NCBI GenBank assembly: GCA_016715075.1
Contig: JADKBK010000010.1
Location: 1-64,000, forward strand
DNA: 64,000 nucleotides
From: Bacteroidales bacterium
Lineage (GTDB): Bacteria; Bacteroidota; Bacteroidia; Bacteroidales; VadinHA17
Direction: 5' to 3'
The notes under the pieces were generated by a model. That model worked only from the letters and a program-made list of their open reading frames with translations. It had not been told where the DNA came from and did not search any database. The translations under genes and the position numbers were made by a program. Below are positions 26,774 through 34,582 of the stretch, in pieces (positions within the stretch are counted from its first letter, which is position 1; the number at the start of each line of letters is the position of its first letter).

Positions 26774-27808
26774 TTATGAAATTTCTCCTGCAATTGAGAT
26801 TTTTAAACCTTCAACAACCTCCTCTTTCGACTTATAACGACCCAGAAGATGCATGAGCTTCGTTACTGAAGCTTCAGAAGTGATATCCTTCCCACTTACA
26901 ACGCCCGCCAGCATCATCTGACGGCTGGTCTCATATAAGCCCATCTCAACACTCCCTCCATGACATTGGGTCACATTGAGAATAATGCCTCCCTTATCAT
27001 TAAAGTCAATCAGGTCATCAAGAAACCATTTATATGTGGGTGCATTGCCTGAACCGAAAGTCTCTACAATAAGTCCCCTTAATCCTTGAGTATTAATTAT
27101 CGCCTGAACAAGATTCCTGTTTATACCGGGAAAAAGTTTAAGTATTGCAACATTGGTATCAAATGTTTTATAAACAGTAAGATCGCTTGCAATAGTGCTA
27201 TGTCTGATCAGATTGTCGAAATAATTAAGATGCAATCCGACCTGGGCCAGGGGAGGATAATTGGGAGAGGAAAAGGCATCGAAATGCTCGGCGCTCATTT
27301 TCGTTGTTCTGTTTCCTCGGGTAAGCTTATTATCAAAGTAAATACATACCTCCGGTACTGCCGGTCCGCTGCTCCCGGCCGCCGCCGCTATCTCAATTGC
27401 CGTGATAAGATTATCCCTGCCGTCTGTACGCAACAGCCCGATGGGCAGCTGTGAACCTGTGAAAATTACAGGTTTACTCAGGTTTTCGAGCATAAAGCTT
27501 AATGCTGAAGCGCTGTAGGCCATTGTGTCAGTTCCATGGAGAATTACAAAGCCGTCAAAATCGTTGTATCTATCTTCAATGATCTCAGCAATTTTTATCC
27601 AGACACCCGGATCAACATTTGACGAGTCCTTTACCGGATCAAAGGAAACGGAGTGCAGCTGATAGCCGGATCTTCTCAGTTCAGGTACATGATCCGAAAT
27701 ATGACGGAAATCAATCGGGACCAGCGATCCTGTTTCAGGATCCTGAACCATACCTATCGTACCTCCTGTGTAGATTATCAGAATTGATATTTCACTTTTA
27801 CGTTTCAT
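26774..27808 (-). CDS. ansA: Type I (cytoplasmic-type) L-asparaginase
   Basis: The 344-residue enzyme hydrolyses L-asparagine to aspartate and ammonia. The first catalytic Thr motif is YTGGTIGM (residues 13-20) and the second is VILHGTDTMAYSASALSFML. The following PVIFTGSQLPIG segment is also diagnostic. No signal peptide is present, which fits the type I/AnsA group. It lies 9 bp downstream of tatD and follows a glutamate dehydrogenase, so the run gdhA-tatD-ansA is probably one transcript linking amino-acid nitrogen metabolism. Confidence 0.9.
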   Translation of the reverse strand: MKRKSEISILIIYTGGTIGMVQDPETGSLVPIDFRHISDHVPELRRSGYQLHSVSFDPVKDSSNVDPGVWIKIAEIIEDRYNDFDGFVILHGTDTMAYSASALSFMLENLSKPVIFTGSQLPIGLLRTDGRDNLITAIEIAAAAGSSGPAVPEVCIYFDNKLTRGNRTTKMSAEHFDAFSSPNYPPLAQVGLHLNYFDNLIRHSTIASDLTVYKTFDTNVAILKLFPGINRNLVQAIINTQGLRGLIVETFGSGNAPTYKWFLDDLIDFNDKGGIILNVTQCHGGSVEMGLYETSRQMMLAGVVSGKDITSEASVTKLMHLLGRYKSKEEVVEGLKISIAGEIS

Positions 27809-27817
27809 CAGATCAGA

Positions 27818-28586
27818 TCAGATATTAAATAACTTTACTGAGTTGTCATATGTTACTGCAGCAACTTCTGCCTCTTCCATTCCAAAGATCTCCGACAGCT
27901 TCCTGTTTATTATGCTGACATAGGCACTTTCATTTCTTTTCCCTCTGTGCGGCACCGGTGCAAGGTAGGGAGAATCAGTTTCAAGGATAAGATTCTCAGG
28001 TCCAACCGATTTCACAACCCTGTCAAGCCCCGCATTCTTAAATGTCACAATGCCTCCGATGCCCAGCATAAACCCCAGTCTGACTGCTCTTTCAGCTGTT
28101 AGAGTATCCCCTGTGAAGGCATGCAAAACGCCCTTTAAACCGCTTCCTTCAAATTCATCAAGAACAGAGAAAAGTTCCGGAAAAGAATCCCTCGAATGAA
28201 TTACCACAGGAACAGCCTTCTAATGCAAATGTAATCTGTCTTCTCAGAGTGTAGACCTGTTCTTTAATGAATGTCTTATCCCAATAGAGATCTATGCCGA
28301 TCTCTCCGACTGCAATAAATTTATGTCCTGTCCACAGATCTTCAAGTACCTCAAGCTGTTTCATGTAGTCTTCTTTGACAGAAGTTGGATGCAGCCCTGC
28401 CATGGGATAACAGATCTCAGGATATCTTGTAGCTGCTGATAGCATAGGGGCAACCGAATGGATATCTATATTAGGCATCAGAAGTTTCTCTATGCCATGT
28501 TCCAATGCCCTGCTTACGGCTTCATCCCTGTCGCTGTCAAATTCCGGAAGATAAATATGTGTATGAGTATCAATGAGCTTCATCAA
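27818..28586 (-). CDS. tatD: TatD-family metal-dependent nuclease, interrupted by a small indel
   Basis: Two overlapping frames together make one ~256-residue TatD/YcfH-type hydrolase. The N-terminal part (28586 to about 28220) has the metal-binding DTHTHIYLPEFD and VGEIGIDLYWDK. The C-terminal part (about 28207 to 27818) has VVIHSRDSFPELF, LHAFTGD and the metal-binding ETDSPYLAPVPHRGKRNE. The join, near 28214-28224, should read FALEKAVPVVIHSR; a one-base surplus or two-base loss breaks it. The family has 3'-5' exonuclease activity and acts in DNA repair or RNA turnover. The start overlaps the gdhA stop (ATGA). Whether the break is biological or a sequence error is unresolved. Confidence 0.8.
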
Positions 28587-29923
28587 ACTACTCCCTGAGC
28601 TATCATGGCATTGGCCACTTTGACGAAGCCTCCGATATTGGCGCCATCTACATAATTAATAAATCCATCCTCTTTTGTGCCGTATTTGACACAGGTATTG
28701 TGAATATTCTTCATTATAACCTGAAGCTTCTCGTCGACCTCTTCTCTAGACCAGGGAAGCCTCATTGAATTCTGAGTCATCTCAAGACCTGAAGTTGCTA
28801 CTCCTCCTGCGTTGGCAGCCTTTCCCGGACCATAAAGTATCTTCGATTTAAGAAATACCTCAACTGCATCAGGAGTGGAGGGCATATTAGCCCCTTCTGA
28901 TATGCAAATACATCCGTTCTTTACAAGCATTTTAGCCTCTTCTTCATTTATTTCATTCTGAGTGGCGTTTGGCATTGCTATGTCACACTTGATACTCCAT
29001 GGCCTTTTTCCTTCAAAATATTCAACGCCATATTTCTCAGCATATTCATTTATCCTGCCCCGCCTGGTATTCTTCAATTCCATCACAAATTTTAGTTTTT
29101 CCTTATCAATTCCCCTGGGATCATAAATAAACCCGTTCGAATCTGACAAAGTAACAACTTTCCCTCCCATTTCAGTTACTTTTTCAGTTGCAAATTGTGC
29201 GACATTTCCGGAGCCCGATATACATACCACTTTTCCAGTCAGACTCTCGCCACGCGTCGAGAGCATCTCCTGGGCAAAATATGTTGCACCATAACCTGTC
29301 GCTTCAGGACGGATAAGTGATCCGCCCCATTCAATGCCTTTACCCGTAAGTACACCGGTAAACTCATTCTTCAACCTTTTGTACTGCCCGAAAAGATATC
29401 CTATCTCACGACCTCCAACACCGATATCACCGGCAGGGATATCGGTGTCTGCTCCAATATGCCGGAAGAGTTCAGACATAAAGCTCTGGCAGAATCTCAT
29501 AACCTCGTTGTCTGACTTGCCTTTCGGATCAAAATCCGACCCGCCTTTGCCGCCACCCATCGGCAAGGTCGTCAGACTGTTTTTGAAAACCTGCTCAAAG
29601 GCAAGGAATTTCAGGATCCCCAGGTTAACCGTCGGATGAAGTCTCAGTCCTCCCTTATATGGACCGATGGCACTGTTCATTTCAATCCTGTAGCCGCGGT
29701 TTATCTGGATCTCGCCTTTGTCATCCAGCCATGGAACCCTGAAGATAATTGTGCGCTCCGGCTCGGCAATTCTCTCAAGGATTTTCGCATGCTTATATCT
29801 CGGATTTTCGTCGATGTAGGGTATCAGTGATTCTGCAACCTCCTGAACAGCCTGATGGAACTCATTTTCTCCAGGATTTTTGGCCCTGATCATAGCCATA
29901 AATTGTTGAACTCTCGGATCCAT
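28583..29923 (-). CDS. gdhA: NADP-type glutamate dehydrogenase (copy 1)
   Basis: The 446-residue hexameric-type enzyme interconverts 2-oxoglutarate plus ammonia and glutamate. Family signatures are NSAIGPYKGGLRLHPTVNLG, the catalytic-Lys region LPMGGGKGGSDFDPKGKSD, DIPAGDIGVGGREIGYLFG and the Rossmann segment VCISGSGNVAQFA. The length and the long KGKSDNEVMRFCQ region fit the GdhA (NADP, class I) group. A paralogue lies at 32017-33354 on the same strand. The stop overlaps the tatD start. Confidence 0.93.
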   Translation of the reverse strand: MDPRVQQFMAMIRAKNPGENEFHQAVQEVAESLIPYIDENPRYKHAKILERIAEPERTIIFRVPWLDDKGEIQINRGYRIEMNSAIGPYKGGLRLHPTVNLGILKFLAFEQVFKNSLTTLPMGGGKGGSDFDPKGKSDNEVMRFCQSFMSELFRHIGADTDIPAGDIGVGGREIGYLFGQYKRLKNEFTGVLTGKGIEWGGSLIRPEATGYGATYFAQEMLSTRGESLTGKVVCISGSGNVAQFATEKVTEMGGKVVTLSDSNGFIYDPRGIDKEKLKFVMELKNTRRGRINEYAEKYGVEYFEGKRPWSIKCDIAMPNATQNEINEEEAKMLVKNGCICISEGANMPSTPDAVEVFLKSKILYGPGKAANAGGVATSGLEMTQNSMRLPWSREEVDEKLQVIMKNIHNTCVKYGTKEDGFINYVDGANIGGFVKVANAMIAQGVV

Positions 29924-30256
29924 ATCTTATTAATTTAAAGTTAGAAGCTCTTGCTGGAAGCTAAATTTACAAAATATAAAGTAAAAGGCCAGTTATTATT
30001 TAAGAAATATATTCAGTCCGAAGTCCGAAGTCCGAAGTCCAAGTCGGAAGCCGAAGACCGAAGCCCGAAGAAATTAGGTTGTCATTGGGCCTTCGGCAGT
30101 CATTCAATGGTCATTTGCGCTGCGCGTCATTAATGGTCATTTGGCCTTCGGCCGTCATTCAAAACTCATTTAGCATTCGGCCGTCATTCGATTGTCATTG
30201 GTGCTGCATGCGCATTGCCCTGCGAAGCTTTAGCGGAATAGGGTCATTAATAGTCA
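29924..30256. other. Intergenic region made almost entirely of repeats
   Basis: This 333-bp gap has no coding frame. It contains the heptamer tract (30014-30070) and the GTCATT array (30081-30258), both listed separately. It must also contain the gdhA promoter near 29930-29990, where no exact consensus box was seen. Confidence 0.6.
30014..30070. repeat. GTCCGAA heptamer tandem tract
   Basis: About seven tandem or degenerate units of AGTCCGA occur, drifting to GGAAGCCGAAGACCGAAGCC. It is the reverse-complement family of the tract at 15617-15643. Confidence 0.7.
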
Positions 30257-30258
30257 TT
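30081..30258. repeat. GTCATT array flanking the four-helix-bundle gene (3' side)
   Basis: Ten copies of GTCATT lie within 178 bp, at 30081, 30099, 30110, 30126, 30136, 30154, 30183, 30194, 30243 and 30253. They are separated by variable spacers, several containing CCTTCGGC or GCTGC. The last two copies (GTCATTAATAGTCATTAG) are complementary to the array on the other side of the gene. Confidence 0.75.
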
Positions 30259-30616
30259 AGATGGATTTTTTGCCAATTGATTTGATATAATTATTAAGTT
30301 TTACTCCGATTAAATCGATTTCGTGGAGAAATATTTCAAAATCCTCATTTGAAATCTGATTTCTGTTATGGGCTTTTACCAGCCAGGTTTTTGTCTCATA
30401 TAATGATCCACGGGAGTAATAACTAAAATTTGTATTTTCTTTGAAATGAAATCTGCCAAAACCTTCACTGAGGTTTGCAGCTATAGAGTCAGCGGCTTTT
30501 ACTAACTGTTTACCAATGGTGTCCTTTGTAAAATAATCCCATTTAATTACAATGGTCCAGATTTTTTCAGCAATTTCCATAGATAATTTATAAACCTGCA
30601 ACTCTTCTAATTTCAT
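30257..30616 (-). CDS. Four-helix-bundle protein (23S rRNA intervening-sequence/S23 family)
   Basis: The 119-residue product matches the family often called 'four helix bundle protein' or IVP. Typical features are the start KLEELQVYKLSMEIAEKIW, the central LVKAADSIAANLSEGFGR and a SRGSLYETKTWLVKAHN helix. Four amphipathic helices are expected, and pentameric relatives include the Avd accessory protein of diversity-generating retroelements. Family members occur inside rRNA intervening sequences or as free-standing genes, and their function is unproven. Here the gene is bracketed by GTCATT repeats on the left and their inverted counterparts on the right. No reverse transcriptase or template repeat lies nearby. 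Confidence 0.85.
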   Translation of the reverse strand: MKLEELQVYKLSMEIAEKIWTIVIKWDYFTKDTIGKQLVKAADSIAANLSEGFGRFHFKENTNFSYYSRGSLYETKTWLVKAHNRNQISNEDFEIFLHEIDLIGVKLNNYIKSIGKKSI

Positions 30617-30638
30617 GTCCGTAAAGTTTTATTTTTAG

Positions 30639-30686
30639 TGACTACCTAATGACTACCTAATGACTACTTAATGACCACTTAATGAC
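30639..30686. repeat. 11-bp tandem repeat (TGACTACCTAA) flanking the four-helix-bundle gene (5' side)
   Basis: Four units at 30639, 30650, 30661 and 30672 plus a partial TGAC are present, drifting from TGACTACCTAA to TGACCACTTAA. The AATGAC core is the inverse of the GTCATT core on the other side of the gene. 30669-30686 can pair with about 30243-30258. Confidence 0.8.
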
Positions 30687-30700
30687 ATCCTGTTATAAAT

Positions 30701-31807
30701 TCAAACCGTTTGATAAAGATTCCCGGGATAGCATTTCAGTATGCCTTTGAATTCCATCTGGAGCAGGAGGGAAGACAATTTGTAAACCGGGATCCCGGTG
30801 GTTCTGCAGATGGTATCTATATTCAACTCTCCGTTTTTTACAAGTAATTCATAAACAATTTTCTCATTTTCATCAAGTTCCGAGAATAATGTTCTCTGGA
30901 TAGGAAGTTTTGATTTTTCACTCTTCCAGTTCAGGAAATATTCAATATCCTCAGCACGTTCCACAAGCGCAGCTTTATTATTCCTTATCAGGTCGTTGCA
31001 TCCCGCTGACCACTGATCATCAGGTCTTCCGGGGATCGCAAACACATCCCTGTTGTAAGAGTTTGCTATATCAGCTGTTATAAGTGCACCTCCTTTTATG
31101 CCTGATTCCACCACAAGTGTAGCATCAGAAAGACCGGCAATTATCCGGTTTCGTTTAAGGAAGTTATTCCGTTCCGGAAGCGCATCAGAAAGGAAATCGG
31201 TGAGCAATCCTCCATTGTTTACAATCGATCTGGCAACCGGAGTATGAACTGAAGGATATATTGTCTTAACCCCATGGCCCAGTACAGCTATTGTTCTCAG
31301 GTTATAGGAGAGTGCGGCTTTATGAGCGGCTATGTCAATTCCGTAAGCCAGTCCGCTTACAATTATCAGATCAGGATTCCCTTCCGCGAGTCTGCCGATG
31401 AACTTTTCGCATAGCTCTTTTCCCCTCAGAGTGGCATTCCGCGTTCCAACCACGCTGATGAGCTTAGCCGAATCAAGATCGCAATCGCCCTTAAAGAAAA
31501 ATATCACCGGGGAATCATCGCATTGCCTCAGCCTGAAAGGGTAATTGGCATCGAGGTAGAAAAAGGCTTTTATATTGTTCCGGGTTATATATTCTGCCTC
31601 CTTCTCAGCGATATCCAGATAAGATCGGTCGGTTATACTGGCTGCAAGACCTGAACCGATGCCGGGTATTTTAATAAGATTCCTGTAAGATTCCTGAAAT
31701 ATGGCTTCCACGCCTCCGAAGTGGGAAACAAGCTTGCGCGCATTAATATCTCCAATGCGCGGAATGAGGCCTAATGCAATTTTATGCTTAAGCGAAACTT
31801 CTGACAT
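30701..31807 (-). CDS. dprA: DNA processing protein DprA
   Basis: The start at 31807 (MSEVSLKHKIALGLIPRIGD) was chosen because the frame upstream runs through a terminator hairpin and low-complexity repeats. The resulting 368-residue protein has an N-terminal helix-hairpin-helix-like region (LIKIPGIGSGLAASI). The Rossmann-like DprA core follows, with SVVGTRNATLRGKELCEKF, IIVSGLAYGIDIAAHKAAL and GIKGGALITADIANSYNRDVF split across the centre. A C-terminal winged helix (ELNIDTICRTTGIPVYKLSS) completes it. DprA loads RecA on incoming single-stranded DNA during transformation. It lies downstream of the second gdhA but behind a terminator. Confidence 0.9.
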   Translation of the reverse strand: MSEVSLKHKIALGLIPRIGDINARKLVSHFGGVEAIFQESYRNLIKIPGIGSGLAASITDRSYLDIAEKEAEYITRNNIKAFFYLDANYPFRLRQCDDSPVIFFFKGDCDLDSAKLISVVGTRNATLRGKELCEKFIGRLAEGNPDLIIVSGLAYGIDIAAHKAALSYNLRTIAVLGHGVKTIYPSVHTPVARSIVNNGGLLTDFLSDALPERNNFLKRNRIIAGLSDATLVVESGIKGGALITADIANSYNRDVFAIPGRPDDQWSAGCNDLIRNNKAALVERAEDIEYFLNWKSEKSKLPIQRTLFSELDENEKIVYELLVKNGELNIDTICRTTGIPVYKLSSLLLQMEFKGILKCYPGNLYQTV

Positions 31808-31835
31808 AGCACAGGAAAATGAGACAAGTAAAGAT

Positions 31836-31869
31836 AAAAAAAAAGAGTCGGAAAGCCGGCTCTTTTTTC
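31836..31869 (-). terminator. Strong (bidirectional-looking) intrinsic terminator
   Basis: An 8-bp stem (AGAGTCGG / CCGGCTCT, one G-T pair) with loop AAAG is flanked by A8 on one side and T6 on the other. On the minus strand it ends in a T run and would stop transcription from gdhA copy 2 before dprA, whose start codon is about 30 bp further on. Confidence 0.75.
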
Positions 31870-31892
31870 TGAAAAATATCATTAAGATTGGT

Positions 31893-31990
31893 GCTGGGTT
31901 CTGGATTCTGGGTTCTGGGTTCTCCGCTCTCTGCTCTGAGCTAATTACTCTGTGCCCAGCCTTCGCTGAAGCTTCGGCTGGCAAAGCCTG
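31893..31990. repeat. GGTTCTG tract and Ala/Glu-rich palindromic repeat
   Basis: Degenerate units of TGGGTTCTG (31893-31923) are followed by CCAGCCTTCGCTGAAGCTTC and GGCTGG (31956-31981), which centre on the palindrome GAAGCTTC. If translated, this gives the AEASAKAG string that inflates the upstream end of the dprA frame. No gene lies here. Confidence 0.5.
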
Positions 31991-32016
31991 CGCCCTGCGC
32001 ATCTTGCCCTTCCGCC

Positions 32017-33354
32017 CTAAATCACCCCCATATCCAGCATAGAATTCGCCACCTTCAGGAATCCTGCAATATTGGCGCCCTTTACATAATCAACATACCC
32101 GTTTTCTCTCTTGCCATGGCGTACGCACTGGCTGTGTATATTACACATGATCTCGTGAAGACGGTCATCAACTTCCTGACTGTTCCATCTGAGCTTCATG
32201 GCATTCTGGGTCATCTCCAGTCCGGATGTGGCCACACCGCCGGCATTAGATGCTTTGCCTGGTGCAAATAGGAGACCGTTTTTCTGAATGATCTCAATGG
32301 CTTCAGGAGTGCTTGGCATATTCGCGCCTTCACATACACATATACAACCATTTTTGATCAGATTTTCAGCGTCTTCACCGTTTAATTCATTCTGCGTGGC
32401 ACATGGGAGGGCAATGTCAACCTTTACTTCCCAGGGGTGCTTGTTCGCATGAAATTCGACTCCTTCAAAAGCGTAGGAGTATGGCTTTACCACATCTTCA
32501 TTCGATGCGCGAAGCTCGAGCATGTATTCAATTTTTTTACCTGAGATTCCATCCGGATCATAAACATAACCGTCTGGTCCGGAAATAGTAACAACCTTGC
32601 CCCCAAGCTCGGTGGCCTTAAGTGCAGCGCCCCAGGCCACGTTGCCGAATCCGCTTATAGCAACTCTTTTATCCTTGAATGTTTCGCCGCGTGTGGCAAG
32701 CATCTCTTTGGCAAAGTATACACATCCGTATCCTGTAGCTTCCGGACGAACAAGTGATCCGCCCCAGTTGCTGCCTTTCCCTGTCAGTACTCCGGTATGA
32801 TCGCCGGCGAGACGCTTGTACATTCCATATAAGAATCCTATTTCACGGCCCCCAACACCAATATCCCCTGCAGGAACATCAGTTTCAGGTCCGATGTACT
32901 TCCACAGTTCAAGCATGAAAGCCTGACAAAAACGCATTACTTCAGCATTTGATTTCCCTTTGGGATCAAAGTCAGATCCTCCCTTTCCACCTCCCATCGG
33001 GAGAGTTGTAAGGGCATTTTTAAATATCTGTTCAAATCCGAGAAACTTAAGGATTGAGAGGTTAACACTCGGGTGGAAGCGAAGCCCCCCTTTATATGGT
33101 CCTATGGCATTGTTATACTGGATCCTGTAACCCAGGTTTACCTTTACATTACCTTCATCATCAACCCATGGAACCTTAAATGTCAGAACCCGGTCAGGTT
33201 CAATAATCCTTTCAATAATATTTGCAGATTCAAACTGCGGATTCTCGTTATAAACCTCCTCAATTGATTCCAGTACTTCTCTTACAGCCTGTAAATATTC
33301 AACCTCTCCGGGATGCTTCTTTTCGAGGTTATTCATGATTTTATCTACATTCAT
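32017..33354 (-). CDS. gdhA: NADP-type glutamate dehydrogenase (copy 2)
   Basis: The 445-residue paralogue of the enzyme at 28583-29923 has the same signatures. These include NNAIGPYKGGLRFHPSVNLS, LPMGGGKGGSDFDPKGKSN, DVPAGDIGVGGREIGFLYG and VAISGFGNVAWGA. Differences in the nucleotide-binding loop (GFGNVAWG against GSGNVAQF) may reflect different coenzyme preference or kinetics, which is inference. It appears to be monocistronic, ending at the terminator at 31836-31869. Confidence 0.93.
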   Translation of the reverse strand: MNVDKIMNNLEKKHPGEVEYLQAVREVLESIEEVYNENPQFESANIIERIIEPDRVLTFKVPWVDDEGNVKVNLGYRIQYNNAIGPYKGGLRFHPSVNLSILKFLGFEQIFKNALTTLPMGGGKGGSDFDPKGKSNAEVMRFCQAFMLELWKYIGPETDVPAGDIGVGGREIGFLYGMYKRLAGDHTGVLTGKGSNWGGSLVRPEATGYGCVYFAKEMLATRGETFKDKRVAISGFGNVAWGAALKATELGGKVVTISGPDGYVYDPDGISGKKIEYMLELRASNEDVVKPYSYAFEGVEFHANKHPWEVKVDIALPCATQNELNGEDAENLIKNGCICVCEGANMPSTPEAIEIIQKNGLLFAPGKASNAGGVATSGLEMTQNAMKLRWNSQEVDDRLHEIMCNIHSQCVRHGKRENGYVDYVKGANIAGFLKVANSMLDMGVI

Positions 33355-33459
33355 TATTCTAATATTTTAATTATTAATCCGGATAAAAATGATATATCAA
33401 ATTTGTGGTTGTTAAAGAATATTAAAAATGATAAAACTCATGTTATCAGATGATAACCT

Positions 33460-33942
33460 TCACTCCTTAATAATGTACTGATTCAGCAATCCGGTTATTT
33501 TATTCCTCTCGGCACGTGAGAGCGCACTGATATATACCGGAGGATATGTTGCAATGCCTTCGGGCAGCTTCTGATAAAGAGTAATGCTCTGAATAAGACC
33601 AAAAAAGCGACCTTTGCTCCTGAAGCCCGAAAATGTCCTCTTGCTGATCTCTATTGAATTCTTTTTACCCCCTACAATACCTGCCGAGAAATATCTGAAG
33701 ATTATATTCTCTCCTTCATCTGAAAAATAAATATACTGGTAATTGAGAAACATCGGCATGAATGCATAAGCAAGATACAGGCCTACAAGGATGAGCGTCC
33801 ATGTGGTTTCACTCATTCCAAGCAGTGGATATTTTATCATTTTTGCAATATATGTCAGTACAATAAATGCAAGAATAACAACTGTAGCTCCGAATAGCTT
33901 TATCCGGAGACTGATTATCGTTTTGCTGTTGTCGAAAGTCAT
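33460..33942 (-). CDS. Small two-helix membrane protein of unknown function
   Basis: The 160-residue product has two predicted membrane helices (about residues 12-35, LFGATVVILAFIVLTYI, and 46-66, TWTLILVGLYLAYAFMPMF). A soluble C-terminal part of about 85 residues follows (YIYFSDEGENIIFRYFSA, RSKGRFFGLIQSITLYQKL) whose strand pattern recalls bacterial PH-like domains. It occurs alone between gdhA copy 2 and tadA. No specific function can be assigned. Confidence 0.6.
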   Translation of the reverse strand: MTFDNSKTIISLRIKLFGATVVILAFIVLTYIAKMIKYPLLGMSETTWTLILVGLYLAYAFMPMFLNYQYIYFSDEGENIIFRYFSAGIVGGKKNSIEISKRTFSGFRSKGRFFGLIQSITLYQKLPEGIATYPPVYISALSRAERNKITGLLNQYIIKE

Positions 33943-34039
33943 ACAATAAAATTAAGTAAAATTAATCGTAATTCAAGGTAATGCAATATCTTGTTCCAAA
34001 TCACTTTTCTATAATACACTTTATGATCTGCGATTCTTC

Positions 34040-34480
34040 TTATCTCTTCGTCCTGAAAAACTTCACCAATATCTCCCTGCATTCGTCCTCAAGTATCCCT
34101 GCAATAACACTGGTCTTCGGATGCAGAAGTGATCCTGATACTGCCCTGTAACCTTTTTTATCATCCCCTGCCCCATAGACAAGTGCGGAGGCCTGGCTCC
34201 AGCCAATGGCTCCTGCACACATCCCGCAAGGCTCAAGAGTGATATAGATAGTGCAGCCGGTGAGATATTTGCCTCCCAGCCAGTTTGTTGCGGCAGTTAT
34301 TGCCTGCATCTCAGCATGTGCTGTCGGATCCTTTAATGTTTCTGTCAGATTGTGAGCTCTGGCAATTATCATTTCATCACATACAACCACTGCACCAACA
34401 GGAATCTCCTGCTTTTCATAAGCTTTATATGCTTCAGCCAGCGCCGCTTTCATATAGAGCTCTTCCTTTCTCTGAGACAT
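34040..34480 (-). CDS. tadA: tRNA-specific adenosine deaminase-like nucleoside deaminase
   Basis: The start is set at 34480 (MSQRKEELYMKAALAEAYKA), giving 146 residues; a longer frame runs into the divergent aspS promoter. Zinc-binding motifs of the CDA fold are present: HAEMQAI (His-Ala-Glu) and PCGMCAGAI (Pro-Cys-x-x-Cys). EIPVGAVVVCDEMIIARAHN is the usual TadA opening. TadA converts adenosine-34 to inosine in tRNA-Arg; a guanine deaminase relative is less likely. Confidence 0.85.
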   Translation of the reverse strand: MSQRKEELYMKAALAEAYKAYEKQEIPVGAVVVCDEMIIARAHNLTETLKDPTAHAEMQAITAATNWLGGKYLTGCTIYITLEPCGMCAGAIGWSQASALVYGAGDDKKGYRAVSGSLLHPKTSVIAGILEDECREILVKFFRTKR

Positions 34481-34553
34481 ATTATAATAATTGTCCTCTA
34501 AAAGTAGAAAGAAAATTGAGATTTCACTTTCCATAGGCATCCGATAATTTCTT

Positions 34554-34561
34554 ATTTTTGC
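34554..34561 (+). promoter_or_regulatory. aspS promoter (-7 box)
   Basis: TATTTTTG matches TAnnTTTG, with TTTC at 34529-34532 as a possible -33 element at 21-bp spacing. The expected start of transcription is near 34567, about 16 nt before the aspS ATG. Confidence 0.5.
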
Positions 34562-34582
34562 TGAAATTTTAAACAAAACGAA

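Noticed and set aside
30257..30616. Diversity-generating retroelement around the four-helix-bundle gene
   Set aside because: No reverse transcriptase, template repeat or variable-repeat target gene is present nearby.
30639..30686. Tandem array considered as a CRISPR
   Set aside because: Units are 11 bp, contiguous, with no unique spacers and no cas genes in the window.
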